Shown piece after piece: positions 1 to 6,062 of a stretch of DNA of 50,348 nucleotides; position 1 is the stretch's first letter, and each line of letters begins with the position of its first letter. Origin of the DNA: Prochlorococcus sp. AG-402-B19 (GTDB lineage: Bacteria > Cyanobacteriota > Cyanobacteriia > PCC-6307 > Cyanobiaceae); contig QCHM01000011.1 in NCBI GenBank assembly GCA_003279615.1, forward strand, positions 1-50,348, given 5' to 3'. Below the pieces are notes generated by a model, which saw only the letters and a program-made list of their open reading frames with translations, searched no databases and had not been told where the DNA came from. The translations under genes were made by a program, and so were the position numbers.

Positions 1-160
1 CGAATCCATTATCAATTAAATATTGATAACATTTTCCTGCTTGAGAAATATTTCCATTTGAGTGATTTTTTAATGCATTATTCAGTATTTGATGATGATA
101 TTGTTTAGTTGTTAAATCGTCTATTTTTTTAGATTTATTCTGATTGCCAAAGCCTTTCAT
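1..160 (-). CDS. TPR-like protein, N-terminal fragment cut by the window edge
   Basis: An ATG at 158-160 opens 53 codons that read leftward off the window, so only the N-terminus is visible. It starts MKGFGNQNKSKK and continues with a stretch, GNISQAGKCYQYLIDNGF, that has the small/large residue pattern of a first tetratricopeptide helix pair. I associate this basic MKGFG start with large Prochlorococcus TPR proteins that often carry a glycosyltransferase- or methyltransferase-like C-terminus; this is memory, not a search. The sequence AGAGGTTGAGA directly upstream is a reasonable ribosome binding site. Confidence 0.7.
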   Translation of the reverse strand, partial: MKGFGNQNKSKKIDDLTTKQYHHQILNNALKNHSNGNISQAGKCYQYLIDNGF

Positions 161-490
161 TCTCAACCTCTAAGGGTTTTCTTGTTAATTATAGTATTTC
201 CTAAAGGACTGAAAATAATAGATTCAATTACCTATGAAGATTGTGATTTGATTTTCTATACCGTAATGACCTCTTCTTTTACTTGAACCTTATATGATGA
301 TTAATTAAATCAACTCATATCATACAATAAATCTTTTTTTGGATGATTGTCAGTTCAAGTTAGATCTTGAACTCACTCTCCCAATCTAATCAGGCCATGA
401 GATTTCAAGTAATAAGTAAAAAGGTGCGGATTAGTCATGTCGTCACAGTATGGTCGCAATTTGTTAGACGTGTGAAGCCTTCTCTTGCAT
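161..490. other. Intergenic stretch without a convincing gene
   Basis: This stretch separates the divergently placed TPR gene start at 160 from the 3' end of the secreted-protein gene at 491. It is AT-rich with several short inverted repeats but no clear terminator. An open frame at 397-522 starts MRFQV but runs into the opposite-strand gene and does not otherwise resemble a family here. Confidence 0.5.
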
Positions 491-883
491 CTAATTTCCA
501 AAAGTACAAACCTGATCGATAACACCCAAAATCAATTTATCTCCATTGGGATCTTTCCATTCAGAATCTTGATTCTTGAACTCATTAAATTTCTTTGCTC
601 CTACTGCAACATCTCTAAAAGAATTTTCCGAACAGTTGACATCCATCGTGTACAGAATCTCGTGGGTAATGTCAGTAGTGCTTTGAGGAATAAATTTGCT
701 GAATACTCGTATGGATCCATCTTGATTTTTGTGAACGCTGTTCTTATCCCATAACTGCTCTCCATACTGACTCTTTGGAACTGCAACCCACTCAGGCGAT
801 AAAGCATCTATTTTTGAAGGATAGAAAATAATTAAAAGTGCTAAACAACTAAGACAAATACTTTTAATAGTTTTGAAGATCAT
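491..883 (-). CDS. Secreted hypothetical protein, surface-adhesin-E-like
   Basis: 130 residues. The first 27 form a signal peptide: basic MIFKTIK, a hydrophobic core with CLSCLALLIIFY, and a likely cleavage near DALS. The mature part begins WVAVPKSQYGEQLWDKNSV, with W..V then an aromatic/Asp element, and contains the spaced cysteines VNCSEN and QVCTFGN. This layout resembles short bacterial 'surface-adhesin protein E' domains, where the two cysteines could form a disulfide in the periplasm. The family assignment is tentative; secretion is better supported. The opposite-strand frame at 485-754 is its shadow. Confidence 0.8.
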   Translation of the reverse strand: MIFKTIKSICLSCLALLIIFYPSKIDALSPEWVAVPKSQYGEQLWDKNSVHKNQDGSIRVFSKFIPQSTTDITHEILYTMDVNCSENSFRDVAVGAKKFNEFKNQDSEWKDPNGDKLILGVIDQVCTFGN

Positions 884-911
884 TGGACAAACAACTTTAT
901 TGTTATCGTTG

Positions 912-1082
912 ATGGAAACTTCACATTACTACGTCAATTTTATGAACAGACTGCTCTCTGGTGAGAGATCTAAATGGATATTTGCAATTGGACTTGTTGC
1001 GCTAGGTCCAGGATTTACAGCAAAGAATGTGATCTCATTTCCAACTGAATTCACTACTCCAGAGATGGTCATTTTGAGATGA
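912..1082 (+). CDS. Small ORF upstream of and overlapping a 41-residue membrane peptide
   Basis: 56 codons from an ATG at 912; an in-frame ATG at 942 is an alternative. The frame is also open further upstream to an ATG at 873, but that would overlap the start of the opposite-strand gene at 883. The protein has a weakly hydrophobic middle, WIFAIGLVALGPGFTAKN, and no recognised domain. The main support is the junction: its TGA (1080-1082) overlaps the ATG of the next small gene (1079-1081) in an ATGA, the usual form of translational coupling. No strong ribosome binding site is visible, so confidence is low. Confidence 0.35.
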   Translation: METSHYYVNFMNRLLSGERSKWIFAIGLVALGPGFTAKNVISFPTEFTTPEMVILR

Positions 1083-1204
1083 AATACAACTGGAAAGATC
1101 TTATAGTAGATGCTGCAATCGTGGCGGTTGTTCTTGGAGCAGTGGCACTCATTGTTGGTTGGTTTCCAGCGACCTTTAGCAAGTTGCTTCCATTTGTCAA
1201 ATAA
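1079..1204 (+). CDS. Small single-pass membrane protein, 41 residues
   Basis: The protein is MKYNWKDLIVDAAIVAVVLG followed by AVALIVGWFPATFSKLLPFV and a final Lys. It is one transmembrane helix (about residues 10-29) between a short charged N-terminus and a basic C-terminus. The start overlaps the preceding stop as ATGA, suggesting it is translated by coupling. I do not recognise the family. Small single-helix proteins are common in Prochlorococcus and some bind photosystem or transporter subunits, but nothing here shows that. Confidence 0.45.
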   Translation: MKYNWKDLIVDAAIVAVVLGAVALIVGWFPATFSKLLPFVK

Positions 1205-1216
1205 GTATTAATCAAC

Positions 1217-1300
1217 CTAAAAATTTGCATTAAAGAAGAGAGCGAGATTTGGGTCGCCCACTTTGAGTTCAGCACTCATAATTCCCATTGAATTTTCCAT
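1217..1300 (-). CDS. Possible 27-residue peptide
   Basis: An ATG at 1298-1300 (alternative ATG at 1286-1288) opens 27 codons ending at TAG, with the C-terminal part MSAELKVGDPNLALFFNANF. The composition is protein-like, but there is no clear ribosome binding site and no family I know. It lies opposite to and between two plus-strand small genes. Treat it as a candidate only. Confidence 0.25.
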   Translation of the reverse strand: MENSMGIMSAELKVGDPNLALFFNANF

Positions 1301-1410
1301 CTGTACGAATCAACTTCGACTTACTGGAATGAAAGTGCTAGAACTCTTAATTTATTTTTAATTCTTCGAAGATTCAAATTCAATAGTTAGAAGTTATCTG
1401 ATTAGATCTT

Positions 1411-1569
1411 ATGGCAAAAACAGAAAATGCTCTTGATATTGACTATGCAGTTGGGAATGCCAATACTTCTAGGCAGGGAACTGAGATTGGAGAAATTATT
1501 AAAAAACGAAATTCACTGGGATGGAAATTAGTCTCTATCAGTACTGCTGTTGTTGATACGTCTAATTAA
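1411..1569 (+). CDS. Short DUF4177-like protein, 52 residues
   Basis: The ATG at 1411 opens MAKTENALDIDYAVGNANTS, and residues 24-44 read EIGEIIKKRNSLGWKLVSIS. The pattern 'helix ending in GW-x-LVS-(I/V)' is the hallmark of the DUF4177 family (small alpha/beta proteins of about 55-70 residues), of which this would hold the C-terminal half. No clear ribosome binding site is visible. It is followed by another small frame and the shared terminator near 1761-1778. Function is unknown. Confidence 0.55.
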   Translation: MAKTENALDIDYAVGNANTSRQGTEIGEIIKKRNSLGWKLVSISTAVVDTSN

Positions 1570-1603
1570 TTCTCTAATTTGTATCTTTTTTCGGAAAAAC
1601 AAT

Positions 1604-1750
1604 ATGAGTAAGAAACAAGAGAAAATCAACTTGACGCAGGTTATGACTCTTTTGCTGCTAAAAAAACTTTCTTTGCCTGCGAACGTAGTTTTTCTAATGA
1701 TTCTCTTTATTCCTAACCCAGCAAAGAAGATTGGTGATGATGATAAGTAG
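1604..1750 (+). CDS. Possible small hydrophobic protein, 48 residues
   Basis: From ATG 1604 the frame reads MSKKQEKINLTQVMTLLLLK and then KLSLPANVVFLMILFIPNP before a charged tail ending GDDDK. It is a basic N-terminus followed by one hydrophobic segment. The stop is immediately followed by the hairpin at 1761-1778, which has a T-run on this strand as well, consistent with the end of a transcript. There is no clear ribosome binding site or known family, so it is uncertain. Confidence 0.35.
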   Translation: MSKKQEKINLTQVMTLLLLKKLSLPANVVFLMILFIPNPAKKIGDDDK

Positions 1751-1754
1751 GCAC

Positions 1755-1785
1755 AAAAAAACCTGCTTTAAAGCAGGTCTTTTTG
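1755..1785. terminator. Bidirectional rho-independent terminator
   Basis: A perfect inverted repeat ACCTGCTTT/AAAGCAGGT (1761-1778) is flanked by seven As on the left and CTTTTT on the right, so it can end transcription on both strands. On the minus strand it ends the Yfr2-type RNA; on the plus strand it would end the small genes from 1411. Confidence 0.85.
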
Positions 1786-1842
1786 AAGATCAGTCGCAAG
1801 TGTTTCCTTGTTTCCACTGCAGAGGATCTCAACTCCTCACAA
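1755..1842 (-). ncRNA. yfr2: Yfr2-type small RNA, copy A
   Basis: Read on the minus strand, the RNA begins GTGAGGAGTTGAGATCCTC, where GAGGA and TCCTC pair around the loop GTTGAGA. A second hairpin, closed by AGTG and CACT, displays GAAACAAGGAAA, so the GGAAACA motif occurs twice. The T-rich terminator at 1755-1778 follows. A 5' hairpin, an unpaired GGAAACA motif and a strong terminator in about 90 nt is the known architecture of the cyanobacterial Yfr2-5 family. An upstream TATAAAAT about 7 nt before the putative 5' end fits a -10 box. The ends are estimated from sequence. A second copy lies at 5107-5199. Confidence 0.85.
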
Positions 1843-1899
1843 AACTAATTTTATACTTTCTATTAGTCGTCTTAAGCATGAGCAGATGAGTTTCTGAAC

Positions 1900-1913
1900 T
1901 GGCACATGTGCCA
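1900..1913. promoter_or_regulatory. Palindrome upstream of Yfr2 copy A
   Basis: TGGCACATGTGCCA is a perfect 14-bp palindrome centred about 65 bp upstream of the putative Yfr2 5' end and about 20 bp beyond the terminator of the companion RNA. The core CACATGTGCCAA recurs at the same spacing in cassette copy B (5258-5271), while most surrounding sequence differs. This suggests a binding site for a dimeric regulator; that reading is inference. Confidence 0.5.
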
Positions 1914-1931
1914 ATTCTTTAAAATCAAGCA

Positions 1932-2044
1932 TTAAAAAAGCACCCTACTTGCGCGAAGTCGAGTGCTTTTTTGCAACAGAACGATTGTGTGAGGAGTTGT
2001 CCTGTTATTCCTTTTCTACTCCTGCATGAACCTTTTGTCACTAT
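1932..2044 (-). ncRNA. Companion small RNA complementary to Yfr2, copy A
   Basis: On the minus strand a conserved block begins near ATAGTGACAAAA (about 2044), passes AACAGGACAACTCCTCACAC and CTGTT, and ends in the terminator hairpin 1934-1972 (arms AAAAAAGCAC/GTGCTTTTTT). AACAG and CTGTT can close a stem whose loop displays CAACTCCTCACA. That is the exact complement of TGTGAGGAGTTG at the 5' end of Yfr2. The block is conserved in copy B (5289-5398) although flanking sequence is not. I believe it corresponds to the RNA called Yfr10 in the literature, but I am not certain of the name. The 5' end is approximate. Confidence 0.7.
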
Positions 2045-2135
2045 TTAAAAGACAAATAGATGAGAAATTGCAAAATAGGAAGAATAACAAACTTTCCAAT
2101 AATCAGGATTGAGATTATTAGCGCATAAAAGAAAT

Positions 2136-2753
2136 TCATTCGCAATGTTCCTGAACTGATCTCATAGCAACTTCATCACCTAGCTCTGCTCCTTTTTTCC
2201 AGTCTTTGCATGCACCTCTAATATCGCCTATTTCCTTTTTGATCTTGGCACGATTAAAAAATGCATCCGAGTCTTTTGGGTTGATCTTTATGACTTGCGT
2301 ATAGTCTTCAATTGCACCAGGAAAATCCCCCATCATGTATTTAGCACTCCCTCTATTGAAATATCCATCTACATATAAAGGATCAAAATCTAATGCCTTA
2401 TTTTGATCAGAGATTGCTCCATCAAAATCATCTAAATTACGTTTGGCATTGCCGCGCATTGAGTAGATAAGGCAAATTTCAGTAGGTGATAGTTCTAATG
2501 CTTTGTTGTAGTCGAGTATTGCCTCTTCATAATTCGCAACTTCATATTTATCTTGTGCTCTATTAAAGAAGTATTCATAATTTCTTATTTTTTTATTTAG
2601 ATTATTTCTATCTCTTAAAGCAATCATCAGTCCTGCACCTATAACGACAGCGGTGGATCCAATTACAACCTCCTTATTAATCTTCAGCATAGATAACCCA
2701 GTAGCAGTCAAGACTCCAACTCCAATGACAATTGCAGTATTTCTTAGTTTCAT
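2136..2753 (-). CDS. Membrane-anchored tetratricopeptide repeat protein
   Basis: 205 residues. Two hydrophobic segments (about 6-22 and 29-46) are followed by TPR units from about residue 60 to the end. Typical signatures are YEEAILDYNKALELSPTE, FDGAISDQNKALDFDPLY and FPGAIEDYTQVIKINPKD, and the last unit is short (IRGACKDWKKGAELGD). TPR arrays bind partner proteins, and the N-terminal helices would tether this one at the inner or thylakoid membrane. The partner is unknown. Just upstream of the start there is an 8-bp inverted repeat (AACCATCT at 2772-2779, AGATGGTT at 2793-2800) that might be regulatory. Confidence 0.9.
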   Translation of the reverse strand: MKLRNTAIVIGVGVLTATGLSMLKINKEVVIGSTAVVIGAGLMIALRDRNNLNKKIRNYEYFFNRAQDKYEVANYEEAILDYNKALELSPTEICLIYSMRGNAKRNLDDFDGAISDQNKALDFDPLYVDGYFNRGSAKYMMGDFPGAIEDYTQVIKINPKDSDAFFNRAKIKKEIGDIRGACKDWKKGAELGDEVAMRSVQEHCE

Positions 2754-2892
2754 TCTTTAATTAGGTCTTGTAACCATCTCTCATTATGTTTCAGATGGTT
2801 CTTAAGTTGAATAGTTTGCAATTGTAATGCTTTACTGGTTTTGTTTCTACCACAAATTCAAAACCATATTAGAAGCATTGGAGTCGTGCAGG

Positions 2893-3096
2893 ATGAGTCC
2901 TAAATGGGCTGAAACTTCTTAGCAAGAAGAGTTTTTAGAAATGAAGTCACATACATCTGATGTCGTGAGACTTTTGATGGAAGGAGGAAGATGTTTTAGA
3001 GATGCATGGTAATCAGGCGCACTTCATGAGGAGTACAAACGATTGGAGAGGAGATTTCAGCAATTTCAGCCAGAACAACAGCAAAACAGTAATTAA
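2893..3096 (+). pseudogene. Decayed copy of the 69-residue operon gene at 27310-27519
   Basis: Translated through two in-frame stops, this matches the intact protein at 27310-27519 along its length: MSPKW..TS*QEEFLEMKSH against MSNKW..TSWQEECLEMKTH, then FRDAW*SGALHEEYKRLERR against FRDAWQLGALHEEYKRLKKR. The TAG at 2920-2922 replaces Trp10 and the TAA at 3010-3012 replaces Gln40. Spacing is otherwise preserved without gaps to about residue 53, so the copy decayed by point mutation. The ATGA at its start, which overlaps the upstream gene in the intact operon, is also kept. Confidence 0.85.
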
Positions 3097-3295
3097 AGAA
3101 CTTGCCTGGAAACAAGAATTACTTGATTCTGCAGTATGCAATAAGAAACTATTGAACAATGATGCCAAGTCATGAATTGATAGTTGATTGTTTGGTGTTC
3201 TCTATCCCAGATGGAAAAAGTTAAAGGATATAGAGAATCTTTTACTCCTAATGTCAGATTTCATTCCTTACATGGGAAAAAAGACTTGTAAATAA
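3089..3295 (+). pseudogene. Decayed copy of the 78-residue operon gene at 27077-27313
   Basis: The frame reads AWKQELLDSA, then KS*IDS*LFGVLYPRWKKLK. The intact protein has DWKQELLDSA and KSLTDSWILGALYTRWKKLK. Stops are TGA at 3173-3175 and TGA at 3185-3187, the latter replacing a conserved Trp; about three residues are deleted between the two blocks. The codon aligned with the start ATG is GTA. Gene order and near-overlap with the preceding pseudogene match the intact operon, so the pair arrived together. The tail after WKKLK is not recognisably similar. Confidence 0.8.
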
Positions 3296-3344
3296 GAGAG
3301 TTCTATGTATTTATTGAGGACAATACTCTCTATCACGATTGGTA

Positions 3345-3491
3345 ATGAGGTTCCAAGTCAGCATGCTTGACAAGAACAAAAAGACGTTTGAGGAAACTAT
3401 CGTTGCGGGCAATATGGATGAGGCGGAAAAGATTGCTCAAGGAAGCAACCCAGCAGCAAAAATAGTTTCTGTTAATTGGGTGTATAAGTGA
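3345..3491 (+). CDS. Small conserved picocyanobacterial protein, 48 residues
   Basis: MRFQVSMLDKNKKTFEETIV is followed by AGNMDEAEKIAQGSNPAAKI and VSVNWVYK. The pattern is a short beta strand, K(K/E)TFEET, then a DEA-(E/D)KIA-x-x-x-NP helix and a beta strand ending NWVYK. It recurs in many tiny Prochlorococcus proteins as I remember them, and a relative lies at 28601-28744. The short hydrophilic alpha/beta layout suggests a cytosolic protein. Function is unknown. It directly follows the two pseudogenes. Confidence 0.7.
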   Translation: MRFQVSMLDKNKKTFEETIVAGNMDEAEKIAQGSNPAAKIVSVNWVYK

Positions 3492-3722
3492 TTGATTTTT
3501 TAAACTTTATTGAATTCTCAATCTACTTTTTTCTATGTATTGCAAACCCCGTGGAGTGAAAAATGTACCTTGCTCACTGGTGTTCATCCCTTAGGAATAA
3601 TTGCGTGAGGGATGTACTAGTACAGATATGCTATTTTCATTTGGCGTTGTCTAGTGATTAGAGGAAAATCCATTATGATTTATTTAACTTATAGGTTTTC
3701 CTTTTTCAGTTTTTAGGCAGCG

Positions 3723-4499
3723 ATGAATGAATTACGTTTAAGAATTTATAAGCAGATAATTAATAACACACCAGGTGGAAGAACTTCTTTATTTAATAAA
3801 ATCTGTGGTGTTACCATTTTTATTTCGATTGTTTTTGCAGTTCTTGTTACTGAAAATTCAATTGATTATCAATTTGGTGATCAGATAGACATTTTGGATT
3901 GGGTGATAGGAGCTTTCTTTTGTGTTGAATATTTTTGCCGTTTATGGGTCGCACCTCTAGATAACAAATATGGAAAAGGTTGGAAAGGAGTTTTGCGTTA
4001 TTTGATTTCACCAATGGCAATTATTGATGTTATTGCAATAGTCCCCTCATTTATAGGTGTTCGAGCAGAATTAAAAATTCTTAGGATTATTCGTCTCTTA
4101 AGAATATTGAAAATTGGAAGAAGTGAAAAGTTTAAGCAAAGTATTTATCACTTCAATTACGCATTGCGGTCAAAGAGTCAAGAATTACAAATATCGACTT
4201 TATATACAGTCTTACTTTTGTTGCTTAGCAGTACTTGTATGTATCTTGCTGAATCTTCGATTCAACCAGAATTGTTAGGGTCAATTCCAAGGTGTCTCTG
4301 GTGGTCAATTACAACTGTCAGTGCTGTTGGCTATGGAGATTCAATACCAGTTACCGCAGTAGGCAAAATAATTGCATCGATAACTTCTCTTATGGGTATT
4401 GCTGCAATAGCAATACCTACTGGCATACTTGCGTCTGGGTTTAGCGAATCAATTGGGGTACAAAATAAAAATGAGTTTTCTAGAGATACTTTAAAATAA
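3723..4499 (+). CDS. Voltage-gated potassium channel, six-helix type
   Basis: 258 residues with the full Kv layout: S1 about 28-44, S2 about 58-76, S3 about 95-111 and S4 ELKILRIIRLLRILKIGR (116-133) with Arg121, 124 and 127 at three-residue spacing. S5 is about 158-175, the pore helix and filter TTVSAVGYGD fall at 197-206, and S6 is about 211-236. The filter matches the K+ signature T-x-x-x-x-G-Y-G-D. There is no cytoplasmic RCK or cyclic-nucleotide domain, so gating should be by voltage. It would conduct K+ at the plasma membrane and help set membrane potential. The gene stands alone, with non-homologous small genes around it. Confidence 0.93.
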   Translation: MNELRLRIYKQIINNTPGGRTSLFNKICGVTIFISIVFAVLVTENSIDYQFGDQIDILDWVIGAFFCVEYFCRLWVAPLDNKYGKGWKGVLRYLISPMAIIDVIAIVPSFIGVRAELKILRIIRLLRILKIGRSEKFKQSIYHFNYALRSKSQELQISTLYTVLLLLLSSTCMYLAESSIQPELLGSIPRCLWWSITTVSAVGYGDSIPVTAVGKIIASITSLMGIAAIAIPTGILASGFSESIGVQNKNEFSRDTLK

Positions 4500-4509
4500 T
4501 GATATTTAA

Positions 4510-4526
4510 ATCAAACATGGTTTGAT
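4510..4526. terminator. Weak hairpin after the potassium channel gene
   Basis: ATCAAAC-ATG-GTTTGAT is a perfect 7-bp inverted repeat 11 bases after the channel stop codon. There is no T-run, so termination is uncertain. Confidence 0.3.
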
Positions 4527-4752
4527 CATTCGATCTTGATGTTGAGTATGCCAACAACAAGTTCTCTGATGATTAGCTAAATGAAGTTTTGCTATTAACT
4601 AACTCTATTAAAGAGGCCTGGTTTTAGGAAATTATACTATTTTTTTAAGTTGGATTTTTCAAAAGATGAGGAGCATTTCTAATTTTTAGAGCAATTTGTG
4701 CAACATCTTTTATTTAATTAATTGCTTAGTTGATCTATCGATTAATTGTTTG

Positions 4753-4992
4753 TTATTTACCTCCATGGCAGAAGCGAACTGCCTTGGCAGAACTTTTGCC
4801 ACTTGCTTTGATTTCTTCAACACACTCGTTGAAAAATGTTGCTTCTTTTTGTAACGAGCAAAAACCTAAAGCTATTGCAGAAAGAGCAACAGCAGAAATA
4901 ACAGTCGACCCTAGTTGAATAATTCCATAGGCAAACATAGCTTTTCCTTTACCACTACATTTCTTTTGAGAGTTGTTATTGTTTTCCGTCAT
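4753..4992 (-). CDS. Small membrane protein with conserved cysteines, 79 residues
   Basis: The protein starts MTENNNNSQKKCSGKGKAMF. One or two hydrophobic helices follow (about 19-46, including STVISAVALSAIALGFC), then a soluble tail with NECVEEIKASGK and a terminal FCHGGK. Four cysteines (Cys12 before the helices, one at their end, two in the tail) stand out. I recognise this only as a hypothetical family of marine picocyanobacteria. It lies alone between the K+ channel and RNA cassette B. The complementary-strand frame at 4730-4918 is its shadow. Confidence 0.75.
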   Translation of the reverse strand: MTENNNNSQKKCSGKGKAMFAYGIIQLGSTVISAVALSAIALGFCSLQKEATFFNECVEEIKASGKSSAKAVRFCHGGK

Positions 4993-5106
4993 AAAATAAA
5001 AAAGCTAATAATCCAACTTAATTGATTAATTGGGAAATTTCTGCAAAAGATTGTGTAGAAAACCGCTCTGCCTTAGTTTTCTTCTTTAAAGATTAATAAT
5101 AGGCAC

Positions 5107-5199
5107 AAAAAAACCGCCCAGTTCTGTACAAGGCGGTTTTTTGGAGATCAGTCACAAGTGTTTCCTTGTTTCCACTGCGGAGGATCTCAACTCCTCACA
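5107..5199 (-). ncRNA. yfr2: Yfr2-type small RNA, copy B
   Basis: On the minus strand the sequence starts TGTGAGGAGTTGAGATCCTC, continues GTGGAAACAAGGAAACACTT, and ends in a GC-rich terminator (arms AAACCGCC 5111-5118 and GGCGGTTT 5132-5139) followed by a T-run. The first 60 or so nucleotides are nearly identical to copy A (1755-1842). The terminator stem differs in sequence but not position, as expected if the functional parts are the 5' hairpin and the GGAAACA loop. The ends are inferred from the alignment of the two copies. Confidence 0.85.
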
Positions 5200-5257
5200 A
5201 ATTCAAAATATCTGGGTGATTTCGAAAGCTCAAGTCAGACCCGATTGGTTTATTGAT

Positions 5258-5271
5258 TGTCACATGTGCCA
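5258..5271. promoter_or_regulatory. Palindrome-like element upstream of Yfr2 copy B
   Basis: The element, TTGTCACATGTGCCAA in context, shares the core CACATGTGCCAA with 1903-1914. It is centred about 65 bp upstream of the putative Yfr2 5' end, as in copy A, and the same distance from the companion terminator. Confidence 0.45.
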
Positions 5272-5288
5272 ATTTATAAACTTAGTCA

Positions 5289-5398
5289 TTTAAAAAGCAC
5301 CCTACTTAAAAAAGTAGAGTGCTTTTTTAACAGAACGAATGTGTGAGGAGTTGTCCTGTTGCTTTATTTTTACTCCTATAAGGACTTTTTGTCACTAT
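5289..5398 (-). ncRNA. Companion small RNA complementary to Yfr2, copy B
   Basis: Same layout as 1932-2044: ATAGTGACAAAAAG at the 5' side, an AGGAGTA element, AACAGGACAACTCCTCACAC, CTGTT, and a terminator hairpin (arms AAAAAGCAC and GTGCTTTTT around CCTACTT/AAGTAG). The loop sequence CAACTCCTCACA again complements the first 12 nt of Yfr2. Between the copies the terminator loop and the spacer differ, while the complementary segment does not, which points to selection on pairing. The 5' end is approximate. Confidence 0.7.
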
Positions 5399-5456
5399 GA
5401 AAAAACAAAATGACTTAGATCCTTAAAATCGATTGATTGTTATCACGCTTAATTAC

Positions 5457-5813
5457 TTAGTCTTCTGCGTTTTCAAACTGTTTTGCTAATCTAAAACCTT
5501 TTCTAATAATCAAATAAATCCCATATAGCCCAGCAATTAAAGGAAGAATAATTAGTGGGTTTGGACTGTAGTTTGAATAATCTTTGACTCCATCAACATA
5601 TTCGACACCTGAACATTTCAAGAATAGAAAACTTGTGAAGATGATCCCCCATCCAATTATTGATAGAATCCCTCCTTTTTTGTCACCTTCATAAAATCTA
5701 TCTAAACCCCAACCCCAACCGATAGCAAGGATAACTCCCCTTGTGACAGCATTTTTTTCTTGCTTGCGTAGCATTGTATTGGTTTGAATATGTTCGGAAC
5801 GAACATAACTCAA
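5457..5813 (-). CDS. TM2-domain-like membrane protein
   Basis: 118 residues. A hydrophilic N-terminus of about 25 residues precedes ILAIGWGWGLDRFYEGDKKG and GILSIIGWGIIF. This is the TM2 arrangement of two helices joined by a short turn with G-x-x-x-(D/H)-R-F-Y-x-G. A third helix (about 88-104, PLIILPLIAGLYGIYLII) and a basic tail follow. TM2 proteins are small integral membrane proteins of mostly unknown role. The gene stands alone between RNA cassette B and the conserved block from 6063. Confidence 0.8.
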   Translation of the reverse strand: MSYVRSEHIQTNTMLRKQEKNAVTRGVILAIGWGWGLDRFYEGDKKGGILSIIGWGIIFTSFLFLKCSGVEYVDGVKDYSNYSPNPLIILPLIAGLYGIYLIIRKGFRLAKQFENAED

Positions 5814-5881
5814 ATATTGTTCATCTGCAAAAACCTGATTGAATATGTACTTATTATTTTAAGAATTTACCAAGAAGAATT

Positions 5882-5995
5882 GTGAAATTAAGCGGAATAA
5901 GTTCTAAGTGTAATTCAAAGCCTAAAGATATGGATGAAAATAAATTGTATTTATTGCTCTTGGAAGAAAGGACAATTTCGTATTTATTAAGTTGA
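5882..5995 (+). CDS. Possible 37-residue peptide
   Basis: A GTG at 5882, preceded by AAGAAG six bases upstream, opens 37 codons ending TGA. The C-terminal part, MDENKLYLLLLEERTISYLL, is protein-like and would form one amphipathic or hydrophobic helix. No family is recognised. It lies in the leader region upstream of the gene at 6063 and could equally be non-coding. Confidence 0.25.
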   Translation: MKLSGISSKCNSKPKDMDENKLYLLLLEERTISYLLS

Positions 5996-6062
5996 TGAAT
6001 TTGATTTAGGGGGTGGTCTAGGTTAAAAAAAAAAGATAACTTGGTTCAATAGCTGATGACTT

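Noticed and set aside
397-522. Open frame starting MRFQV, like the family at 3345
   Set aside because: Only five residues match; the rest does not follow the family pattern and it overlaps the 3' end of the gene on the other strand.
485-754. Plus-strand open frame of 89 codons
   Set aside because: Fully antisense to the secreted protein at 491-883, which has a signal peptide and coherent domain sequence.
3564-3662. Short plus-strand frame (MYLAHWCSSL...) upstream of the K+ channel
   Set aside because: No ribosome binding site or family; probably part of the channel gene leader.
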